The notes under the pieces are model-generated. The model made no database searches. It was not told the origin of the DNA and was given only the letters and a program-made list of their open reading frames with translations. 64,000 nucleotides of DNA, from assembly GCF_048820915.1 (NCBI RefSeq), contig NZ_JBMERR010000009.1:107940-171939 (forward strand). Reading direction: 5' to 3'. Each line of letters opens with the position of its first letter. Positions within the stretch are counted from its first letter, which is position 1. Shown piece after piece: positions 50,233 through 57,090 of this stretch. The DNA is from Cribrihabitans_A pelagius (GTDB taxonomy: Bacteria > Pseudomonadota > Alphaproteobacteria > Rhodobacterales > Rhodobacteraceae). Position numbers and translations under genes: made by a program.

Positions 50233-50405
50233 TGCTGTTCAAGATCGTCACGGTTTTCCTCGCAGTGATGGCAGTGCTGGCGATGTTCGGGAAGCTGCGG
50301 CTGCCCGGCCGGAAAACCCTTCGCTCCGTGCGCTGCCCGTCCTGCGGGCGGTTCAAGATCGGAAAAGGCCCCTGCGCCTGCAAGAAAGGAGGGCGGGGCA
50401 AATGA
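50232..50405 (+). CDS. 57-residue membrane protein with a zinc-ribbon-like tail
   Basis: The GTG at 50232 shares its G with the TAG stop of the S49 gene, and the TGA (50403-50405) overlaps the next ATG at 50402, so it is translationally coupled on both sides. The product starts MLFKIVTVFLAVMAVLAMFG, one membrane helix. A basic stretch follows, then CPSCGRFKIGKGPCAC with two Cys pairs fit for Zn. I know no function. The coupling strongly supports it being a real gene. Confidence 0.75.
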   Translation: MLFKIVTVFLAVMAVLAMFGKLRLPGRKTLRSVRCPSCGRFKIGKGPCACKKGGRGK

Positions 50406-51400
50406 TGCCTTGGCTGTATTCGGCTCTTGGTCTCTTGATCCTGCTGCTGGCGGGCGATGCGCTGGTGCGCGGCGCGGTGAACCTCAGCCTGCGGCTGGGG
50501 GTGCCTGCGCTGATCGTGAGCCTCACCATCGTCGCCTTCGGCACCTCGGCGCCGGAACTCCTGATCGCGATCAGCGCGGTGCGCGACAATGCCGACGGCA
50601 TCGCGATGGGCAATGTGGTCGGCTCCAACATCGCCAACGTGCTCCTGGTGCTCGGCATCCCGGCGCTGCTGCGGGCACTGCACACCAGTGAATGCAGCAC
50701 CCGCAAGAACTACACCTTCATGCTGGCCGCCTCGGCCCTGTTCATAGGCCTGGCCTTTGGCGGCACGTTCACCGCGTGGTCCGGCCTGATCCTGCTGGCA
50801 GCACTGTCGGCTGTGCTGTACATCGCCTTCCGCGAGGCCCGCGCCCACCGCCGCAACGGCATTGCCAACTGCAATGCCAACGGCGGCGCCGCGGTGGCTG
50901 AAGGCGGCGGCGATTTCGCCGAAGACCTTGAGGAGATCGAGGAAGCCGACCCCGACATGCCCTATTGGCGCATCCTGCTGTTTCTGGCCCTGGGCCTGAT
51001 CGGCCTGCCGCTGGGCGCTGATCTGCTGGTCGACAACGCCTCGGTGATCGCGCGCCTCTATGGGGTCAGCGAAACAGTGATCGGCCTGACTTTGGTGGCG
51101 GTTGGCACCTCGCTGCCCGAGCTTGCCACCACCGTGATGGCGGCGCTGCGGCGGCAGGCGGATGTGGCGCTTGGCAATGTGATCGGCTCCAATATGTTCA
51201 ATCTGCTGGCCATCATCGGCATCGCGTCCTTCGTGGGGCCGATCTCGGTCGACCCGGGTTTCCTAAGCTTCGACCTCTGGGTGATGCTGGCGTCTTCACT
51301 CCTGCTGGTGCCCTTCGTCTTTCTCAAGCAGGACATCACCCGCGCCTGGGGCATCGCGCTCTGCGCTCTTTACCTGATCTACATGGTGGCCCTGTTCTAA
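50402..51400 (+). CDS. Calcium/sodium antiporter, CaCA family (second copy)
   Basis: 332 residues, ATG after AAAGGAGGG. Alpha-repeats: AFGTSAPELLIAIS...GNVVGSNIANVLLV and AVGTSLPELATTVMA...GNVIGSNMFNLLAI. The central loop (about 145-180) is acidic (AEDLEEIEEADPDM-like), suggesting cation sensing. Paralogue of 22382-23449, clearly diverged. Coupled to the 57-residue gene. Confidence 0.93.
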   Translation: MMPWLYSALGLLILLLAGDALVRGAVNLSLRLGVPALIVSLTIVAFGTSAPELLIAISAVRDNADGIAMGNVVGSNIANVLLVLGIPALLRALHTSECSTRKNYTFMLAASALFIGLAFGGTFTAWSGLILLAALSAVLYIAFREARAHRRNGIANCNANGGAAVAEGGGDFAEDLEEIEEADPDMPYWRILLFLALGLIGLPLGADLLVDNASVIARLYGVSETVIGLTLVAVGTSLPELATTVMAALRRQADVALGNVIGSNMFNLLAIIGIASFVGPISVDPGFLSFDLWVMLASSLLLVPFVFLKQDITRAWGIALCALYLIYMVALF

Positions 51401-51435
51401 CTCTTTCGTCTGCAACAGCCTGAGAGGAGTTTGTG

Positions 51436-52239
51436 ATGCGCGCATTGGTGACCGGAGCAGGGCGGCGGCTGGGTCGCGCCATGGCTTTGCGGCTCGCGGC
51501 CGAGGGCCATGACGTGGCAGTGCATTACCACAGTTCCGAAGCCGAGGCGGAAGAGACCGCGCAGATGATCCGCCAGCAGGGCCGCCGCGCCGTGGCGCTG
51601 CGGGCCGATCTGGCGGATGAGGACGCAACGCAGGCGCTGCTGCCGCGCGCCGCCGCCGCGCTGGAGGGGCCGGTCACCTGCCTCGTCAACAACGCCTCGG
51701 TGTTCGAGCGCGACACGCTCGGCAGCGCCACCCGCGAAAGCTGGGATGCGCATTTCAGCTCCAACCTGCGCGCGCCCTTCCTGCTGTTGCAGGCGATGGC
51801 AGCCCAATGCGATGCGCCGCCGCTCACCCCCGCCGGGGAGGTCCCTGGCGGCGAAAGCCGCGCCGAGCCGCGCGCCTGGGGGCTTGCGGTCAACATGGTG
51901 GACCAGCGGGTGCTGAAGCTGACCCCGGATTTCATGAGCTATACGCTGGCGAAATCCGCGCTCTGGACCCTGACCCGCACCGCCGCCCAGGCGCTGGCGC
52001 CGCGCATCCGCGTCAACGCGATCGGCCCGGGGCCGACCCTGCCGGGCGCCCGGCAGAGCGCCGGGCAATTTGCCCGCCAGCGCGCCAGCACCATCCTGGA
52101 GCGCGGCGCCGACCCCGGCGACATCACCGCGGCGCTGGCCTATCTGCTGGCAGCACCCGCTGTCACCGGCCAGATGATCTGCGTCGACGGCGGCCAGCAC
52201 CTGGCCTGGCAGACCCCGGACGTCTGCGGGTTGGAGTGA
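51436..52239 (+). CDS. SDR family oxidoreductase, pteridine reductase/FolM-like
   Basis: 267 residues, ATG chosen because GAGAGGAG lies 6 bases before it. VTGAGRRLGRAMALRLA has the TGxxxRxGR motif of pteridine reductases and FolM, in which the basic residue selects NADPH. VNNASVFERD follows, then catalytic SYTLAKSAL with Tyr and Lys intact (unlike the SDR at 35238). C-terminal VDGGQHLAW is also FolM-like. Probable dihydromonapterin or dihydrofolate reductase activity; other SDR substrates are not excluded. Confidence 0.87.
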   Translation: MRALVTGAGRRLGRAMALRLAAEGHDVAVHYHSSEAEAEETAQMIRQQGRRAVALRADLADEDATQALLPRAAAALEGPVTCLVNNASVFERDTLGSATRESWDAHFSSNLRAPFLLLQAMAAQCDAPPLTPAGEVPGGESRAEPRAWGLAVNMVDQRVLKLTPDFMSYTLAKSALWTLTRTAAQALAPRIRVNAIGPGPTLPGARQSAGQFARQRASTILERGADPGDITAALAYLLAAPAVTGQMICVDGGQHLAWQTPDVCGLE

Positions 52240-52651
52240 CCTGCCGGGGGCTGCCGGGGGCTGCCTGCGGCGTCCCTTCAAAGACCCTGCGCGGCGCCTT
52301 GTGGCGGCCCCGCAACAGAGTGGCGCGCCTCCCCGATTCCCTCCCCGACCGCCCGCAAAACCGGCAGCCTGTCAACGTGCCTGCGAAAGTTTTGCACCGG
52401 CCGGTGTGTCCTTGCGGAAACGTTACAAAAATCTAAACGGATTCAGAAGCTTGTCAGAACGATAAAATATTTTGTTCAAAATCAATAACTTGCAATGACG
52501 CCTAAAAAATAGGCAACCGTCGCAAACTGGCCGGAAATAAGGAAAAACCGCGGATAGCCCAAAGTTATCTCCGGGGTTATCCACAGGTTCCGTGGACTTT
52601 CCCAGCCTTGATCCAACCCGGTAAACATTGCAGCCCGCGGCCGGGAATCAT
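52240..52651. other. AT-rich intergenic region upstream of uvrC
   Basis: The only clearly AT-rich stretch of the window (about 52420-52560), with ATAAAATATTTTGTTCAAAA at 52461-52480. Includes a small hairpin GCCTA-AAAAA-TAGGC (about 52500) and the DnaA box at 52577. Likely holds the uvrC promoter. Confidence 0.6.
52577..52585 (+). promoter_or_regulatory. DnaA box-like site
   Basis: TTATCCACA, a perfect 9-base DnaA box, next to the AT-rich stretch. A weaker TTATCTCCG lies at 52565. Only one perfect box is seen, so DnaA-linked regulation of uvrC is as likely as any replication role. Confidence 0.4.
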
Positions 52652-54541
52652 ATGTCTGCATCCATGAGTGATCTGCCCGCCCAAGAGCCCCCCAAAAAGC
52701 CCGCCACCGGCTATGCCGTGATCCAGGGGTACCTCAAGACGCTGGATGCTTCGCCCGGGGTCTACCGGATGCTCGACGCCGACAGCCGGGTGCTCTACGT
52801 GGGCAAGGCGCGCAACCTGCGCGCCCGGGTGTCGAACTACGCCCGCCCGGGCCACAGCCCGCGGATCGAGCGGATGATCGCGCTCACCGCTTCGATGATG
52901 TTCCTGACCACGCGGACCGAGACCGAGGCGCTGCTGCTGGAGCAGAACCTGATCAAGCAGCTGAAGCCCAAGTACAACGTGCTGCTGCGCGACGACAAAA
53001 GCTTCCCCAACATCCTGGTCGCCAAGGATCACACCTATCCGCAGATCAAGAAGCACCGCGGCGCGCGCAAGGAGAAGGGCAGCTACTTCGGCCCCTTTGC
53101 CAGCGCCGGGGCGGTGAACCGGACGCTGAACCAGCTGCAGAAGGCGTTCCTGTTGCGCAACTGCTCGGATTCGATGTTCGAGACCCGCACACGCCCCTGC
53201 CTGCAATATCAGATCAAGCGCTGCTCGGCGCCCTGCACCGGGCTGATCTCGGAAGCAGACTACGCCGCCAGCGTGCACGACGCCGAACGTTTCCTGTCGG
53301 GCCGCTCGACGAAGATCCAGGAAGAGCTGGCAGACCAGATGGCCGCGGCCTCCGAGGCGATGGAGTTCGAGCGCGCCGCCGCCCTGCGCGACCGGATCAA
53401 GGCGCTGACCCAGGTGCAGTCCAGCCAGGGCATCAACCCGCGCGGCGTCGCCGAGGCCGATGTGATCGGCCTGCACATGGAGGGCGGCCAGGCCTGCGTG
53501 CAGGTCTTCTTCATCCGCGCCAACCAGAACTGGGGCAATCAGGACTTCTACCCCCGCGTCGATGCCGACATGAGTGCTGCGGAGGTAATGGAGGCCTTCC
53601 TCGGCCAGTTCTACGGCAACAAGGAGCCGCCGCGCCAGCTAATCCTGTCCGATGCGATCGAGAACACCGACCTGATGGAGGCCGCGCTCAGCGATCAGGC
53701 CGGCCGCCGGGTTGAGCTGCTGACCCCGCAGCGCGGCGAGAAAGCCGAGCTGGTGGCCTTTGCCGTGCGCAACGCCCGCGAAAGCCTGGCCCGCCGCATG
53801 GCCGAAAGCGCAACCCAGGCCAAACTGCTGCGCGGCCTGGCCGAAGCCTTCGGTCTCGACGGCCCGCCGCAGCGGATCGAGGTCTACGACAACTCCCATA
53901 TCCAGGGCACCAATGCGGTCGGCGGCATGATCGTGGCCGGCCCCGAGGGGCTGATGAAGAATGCCTACCGCAAGTTCAACATCCGCGGCGAGGATCTGGT
54001 GCCGGGCGATGACTTCGGCATGATGAAGGAAGTGCTGAACCGCCGCTTCTCGCGCCTCCTGAAGGAAGACCCCGAGCGTGAGAAGGGCATGTGGCCCGAC
54101 CTTCTGCTGATCGACGGCGGCGCGGGCCAGGTTTCGGCGGTGGCGGAGATCATGGAAGAACACGGCGTCCAGGACATTCCGATGGTGGGCGTCGCCAAGG
54201 GCGTCGATCGCGACCACGGCAAGGAGGAGTTCTACCGCCCCGGCCAGAGCGCCTTTGCCCTCCAGCGCAACGACCCCGTGCTCTACTTCATCCAGCGCCT
54301 GCGCGACGAGGCGCACCGATTTGCAATCGGGACCCACCGCGCCAAGCGCGCCAAGGCGATCGGCGCCACGCCGCTGGACGAGGTGCCCGGCGTCGGCGCC
54401 GCCCGCAAGCGCGCGCTTCTGGCGCATTTCGGCAGCGCCAAGGCGGTGAGCCGCGCCAACCTCTCGGACCTGAAGGCGGTTGAGGGCATCTCCGCCGCGC
54501 TCGCCGAACGCATCTACGACCATTTCCACGGCAGCAGTTGA
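52652..54541 (+). CDS. uvrC: Excinuclease ABC subunit C
   Basis: 629 residues. Makes the two incisions in nucleotide excision repair. GIY-YIG nuclease: SPGVYRMLDADSRVLYVGKA (about 35-54), then KARNLRARVSNY and the Glu in ETEALLLEQNLIK. Cys cluster CSDSMFETRTRPCLQYQIKR then CSAPC. UVR domain near 215-250 (QMAAASEAMEFERAAALRDR). C-terminal RNase H-like block YDNSHIQGTNAVGGM and GGAGQV, then a helix-hairpin-helix (about 575-629). The start could be 52628 (ATG); 52652 gives a more usual N-terminus. Full length. Confidence 0.96.
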   Translation: MSASMSDLPAQEPPKKPATGYAVIQGYLKTLDASPGVYRMLDADSRVLYVGKARNLRARVSNYARPGHSPRIERMIALTASMMFLTTRTETEALLLEQNLIKQLKPKYNVLLRDDKSFPNILVAKDHTYPQIKKHRGARKEKGSYFGPFASAGAVNRTLNQLQKAFLLRNCSDSMFETRTRPCLQYQIKRCSAPCTGLISEADYAASVHDAERFLSGRSTKIQEELADQMAAASEAMEFERAAALRDRIKALTQVQSSQGINPRGVAEADVIGLHMEGGQACVQVFFIRANQNWGNQDFYPRVDADMSAAEVMEAFLGQFYGNKEPPRQLILSDAIENTDLMEAALSDQAGRRVELLTPQRGEKAELVAFAVRNARESLARRMAESATQAKLLRGLAEAFGLDGPPQRIEVYDNSHIQGTNAVGGMIVAGPEGLMKNAYRKFNIRGEDLVPGDDFGMMKEVLNRRFSRLLKEDPEREKGMWPDLLLIDGGAGQVSAVAEIMEEHGVQDIPMVGVAKGVDRDHGKEEFYRPGQSAFALQRNDPVLYFIQRLRDEAHRFAIGTHRAKRAKAIGATPLDEVPGVGAARKRALLAHFGSAKAVSRANLSDLKAVEGISAALAERIYDHFHGSS

Positions 54542-54549
54542 GGCCCGCC

Positions 54550-54606
54550 CTTTGAAAATACAAAGCCTTGGCCCTTCTTCTGGCCCCAAATATCCCCGCC
54601 GGAGGC
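54550..54606. repeat. 3'-end stem-loop repeat, copy C
   Basis: AAGCCTTGGCCCTTCTTCTGG centre, with GGCCCTTC...GGGGCC pairing weakly and the right arm AAATATCCCCGCCGGAGGC. Read leftward, the arm is GCCTCCGGCGGGGATATTT, matching copy B and the inner arm of copy A. Lies after uvrC. Confidence 0.6.
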
Positions 54607-54679
54607 ATCCGTCCCGTAAGGGGCGGATTTTTCATCACTTCCGCTTTCCTCGCGTAAGCCAGCCGGATAATGTGCGCCC

Positions 54680-55351
54680 ATGAAATGGAACCTGCCCAAC
54701 ATACTCACCCTGCTGCGCCTGCTTGCGGCGCCCGGCCTTGCGGTGATGTTCCTGTATTTTTCCCGGCCCTATGCGGATTGGTTTGCGCTGGTGCTTTTCG
54801 TCACCGCCGCGGTGACGGACTGGTTCGACGGCTACCTCGCCCGCGCCTGGAAGCAGGAGACCAAGATGGGCGCGATGCTGGACCCGATTGCCGACAAGGC
54901 GATGGTGGTGATCGCGCTGATGATCCTGGTCGGCTACGCCGCCGAGCACTGGACCCCCTGGCTGGTGCTGCCCGCCACCGTGATTCTGTTCCGCGAGGTC
55001 TTCGTCTCCGGCCTGCGCGAATATCTCGGCGATACCGCGGGCACGCTGAAGGTGACGAAACTGGCCAAGTGGAAGACCACCGCCCAGATGATCGCCATCG
55101 CCACCCTGTTCTCGCAAGGCATCTTCGAGCACTACCTGGTGATGTCTTCCTTCGGCATGGACCAGTCTATGGTGGAACAGATCCTCAGCGGCACGCTCGC
55201 AGACGAGCAGGGCTTGCGCTGGAAGTTCGCGGGCATGGTCTGGACCGGCCGCATCGGCCTCTGGCTGTTGTGGATCGCGGCGGCGCTGACGGCGATCACC
55301 GGCGTTGACTACCTGCGCAAGGCGATGCCGCATCTGAAGGAGGCGCATTGA
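54680..55351 (+). CDS. pgsA: CDP-diacylglycerol--glycerol-3-phosphate 3-phosphatidyltransferase
   Basis: 223 residues. Makes phosphatidylglycerophosphate, precursor of phosphatidylglycerol and cardiolipin. MKWNLPNILTLLRLLAAPGL is typical. The CDP-alcohol motif is DGYLARAWKQETKMGAMLDP followed by IADK, fitting DGx2ARx8Gx3Dx3D. Several membrane helices. The stop TGA shares a base with the moaD ATG. Confidence 0.96.
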   Translation: MKWNLPNILTLLRLLAAPGLAVMFLYFSRPYADWFALVLFVTAAVTDWFDGYLARAWKQETKMGAMLDPIADKAMVVIALMILVGYAAEHWTPWLVLPATVILFREVFVSGLREYLGDTAGTLKVTKLAKWKTTAQMIAIATLFSQGIFEHYLVMSSFGMDQSMVEQILSGTLADEQGLRWKFAGMVWTGRIGLWLLWIAAALTAITGVDYLRKAMPHLKEAH

Positions 55352-55596
55352 TGGATATTCTCTATTTTGCCTGGGTGCGCGAACGCATCGGCCTGCCGCG
55401 CGAGAAGGTGGAAACCTCGGCCGCGACGGTCGCCGATCTGGTCGCCGAGCTCACCGCCCGCGAGGAGCGCTATGCCGCGGCCTTCGCCGACCTCTCGGCG
55501 CTGCGGGTGGCGCTGGACCAGGAACTGGCCGAGTTCTCCTCGCCGCTGGACGGCGTGCGCGAGGTCGCCTTTTTCCCGCCGATGACCGGGGGCTGA
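55351..55596 (+). CDS. moaD: Molybdopterin synthase sulfur carrier subunit
   Basis: 81 residues, beta-grasp fold, ending FFPPMTGG. The terminal Gly-Gly is thiocarboxylated and donates sulfur to precursor Z. ILYFAWVRERIGLPREKV opens it. Overlaps pgsA by one base; moaE follows after 4 bases. Confidence 0.95.
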   Translation: MDILYFAWVRERIGLPREKVETSAATVADLVAELTAREERYAAAFADLSALRVALDQELAEFSSPLDGVREVAFFPPMTGG

Positions 55597-55600
55597 GACC

Positions 55601-56059
55601 ATGGAGATCCGCGTCCAGGAAGCGCCTTTTGCGCTCGGCGCCGAAAGCGACGCCTTTGCCGCGCGCGTAGCGGGCGCCGGGGCGCAGGCGGGCGCGCTGG
55701 TCACTTTCACCGGCGTGGTGCGCGACGCCGGTCAGGGCGGCCTCGCGGCAATGCAGATCGAGCACTACCCGGGCATGACCGAGAAGGCGCTTGCCGCTAT
55801 CGCCCAGGAGGCCGGCAAGCGCTGGTCGCTCGCCGATGTGCTGGTGATCCACCGCCACGGCCGCCTGGCCCCGGGCGAGCGCATCATGATGGTCGCCACC
55901 GCCGCCCGCCACCGCAAGGACGCCTTCGAGGCGGCGGAGTATCTGATGGACTACCTGAAATCCCGCGCGCCGTTCTGGAAGAAGGAAATCCTTGCAAGCG
56001 GCAGCACCGAATGGGTCGCGGCCAAGGACAGCGACGAAGACGCCCTGAGCCGCTGGTAA
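55601..56059 (+). CDS. moaE: Molybdopterin synthase catalytic subunit
   Basis: 152 residues. Binds MoaD and inserts sulfur to make molybdopterin. LVTFTGVVRDAGQGGLAAMQ, EHYPGMTEKAL, HRHGRLAPGERIMMVATAA and LMDYLKSRAPFWKKE (active-site Lys residues) are all present. Last gene of the uvrC-pgsA-moaDE string. Confidence 0.95.
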   Translation: MEIRVQEAPFALGAESDAFAARVAGAGAQAGALVTFTGVVRDAGQGGLAAMQIEHYPGMTEKALAAIAQEAGKRWSLADVLVIHRHGRLAPGERIMMVATAARHRKDAFEAAEYLMDYLKSRAPFWKKEILASGSTEWVAAKDSDEDALSRW

Positions 56060-56200
56060 CTCCGCTGCTGCCGGCACCCCGCCGGAGAGGGAACCGCTCC
56101 CGCCAGTTGAGCGATCATCTGAGATGATCTCCGCCTGGCCGCTGGGCTCAGTTCCCCGTTCCACCCCGGCAGCCGCGCCCTAACCTTCCGCCAGCGGCGC

Positions 56201-56410
56201 AAGCAGGCCGCAAGGCCCCGCGCAGCCGCTTGTCCTTGACGCGCGCACGCTCCATTTCAGGCCAATAAAGGTGTCACGGGCCTTAACGGCGAAGCTGCCG
56301 GTTAAGGCCGTCTCAGCAGCCCTCCCGCCGTGCGTCTGCACGGCGCGCCCAGGGCTGCTCGGGCGGGCGGTGCCGGCGCAGCCAATGCAGGCCGGAGGCA
56401 CGGGAGTTTT
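56201..56410. repeat. Long imperfect direct repeat, copy 1 (contains member E6)
   Basis: About 200 bases that align with 56561-56770: AAGCAGGCCGCAAGG, CGCAGCCGCTTGTCC, TGACGCGCG, GCCGGTTAAGGCCGTC, CAGCCCTCCCGCCGTGCG, GCACGGCG, GGGCTGCTCGGGC, CGCAGCCAATGCAGGCCG. The minus strand contains E6: CTCCCG (56406-56401), CTGGGC, and stem-loop GCCGTGC-AGAC-GCACGGC (56344-56327). No gene. Confidence 0.65.
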
Positions 56411-56560
56411 TCCCGCAGCAGGGTCTGTGCGGAAGCCGGGCGCGTTTCTCCCCTGTGCCGTAACGGGCCCCGCACAGCCGGGCGACCAGCCAAATCAGGG
56501 CGCTTTGCCGCTCTTCAGAATACACCCGGCAGCCAAGCCGGCACAGCGCCCGCCGGCGGG

Positions 56561-56770
56561 TCAGGCAGGCCGCAGGCGGGCGCAGCCGCTTGTCCCTGAC
56601 GCGCGAACTCTCCAGCTTGATGGGCCAGAGTCTTGACGGCCGCCCTGCCGGTCAATGCCGTCCCGGCAGCCCTCCCGCCGTGCGCCAGCACGGCGCGGCC
56701 CAAGGCTGTTCGGGCAGTGCTGGCGCAGCCAGCGCAGGCCGCAGGCGCGGGAGTTTCGCTTCGGCGGAAG
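56561..56770. repeat. Long imperfect direct repeat, copy 2 (contains member E5)
   Basis: Second copy, about four of five bases shared with copy 1. Contains E5 on the minus strand: CTCCCGC (56754-56748), stem-loop GCTGGC-TGC-GCCAGC (56734-56720), TTGGGC (56704-56699), stem-loop GCCGTGC-TGGC-GCACGGC (56695-56678). Between the copies (56411-56560) is unrelated GC-rich sequence. The 700 bases between moaE and 56776 hold no convincing gene. Confidence 0.65.
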
Positions 56771-56775
56771 CGGGC

Positions 56776-57090
56776 TCACTGCGGCGGACGGGCGCGCAGC
56801 TCCTCTGCCTCGCGGCGGGCCTCGCGCAGCCCGTCCATCGCGGCGCGCAGCTCAGCTTCGGTCTGGGTCAGCTGGTTGGTCAGCTCGGCCTCGCGCTGCT
56901 GCAGGTAGGTGATCGCCTGGTCGCGGGTCTCCTCGGCCTCGTGCAGCTCCTGGCTCATCCGGTCGAGATCGGCGACATCGCTCTGCCGCACCCGGGTGAA
57001 GCGGTGCACCAGCCAATTGGCGAACCAGCCAAGCGCAAAGGCCGCGAAGAGGATGACCGCGGTGCTGATGATGAACTCGGTCCTGTTCAT
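56776..57090 (-). CDS. Small membrane-anchored coiled-coil protein
   Basis: 104 residues. One N-terminal helix (about 7-28, FIISTAVILFAAFALGWFAN) and a long cytoplasmic coiled coil (about 42-98) rich in Glu, Gln, Arg and Leu heptads. Its ATG overlaps the stop of the OmpA-family gene (ATGA), so both are co-translated. Conserved layout in this family of bacteria; role unknown, perhaps linking the envelope protein to the cytoplasm. Confidence 0.8.
   Translation of the reverse strand: MNRTEFIISTAVILFAAFALGWFANWLVHRFTRVRQSDVADLDRMSQELHEAEETRDQAITYLQQREAELTNQLTQTEAELRAAMDGLREARREAEELRARPPQ

Noticed and set aside
52472..52485. FNR-like TTGTTCAAAATCAA upstream of uvrC
   Set aside because: One key base differs in the left half, it lies in AT-rich sequence where chance matches are easy, and uvrC is not an expected FnrL target.
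52240..52651. Chromosomal origin of replication
   Set aside because: Only one perfect DnaA box, no dnaA, parAB or gidA-type neighbours; not enough to call an origin.
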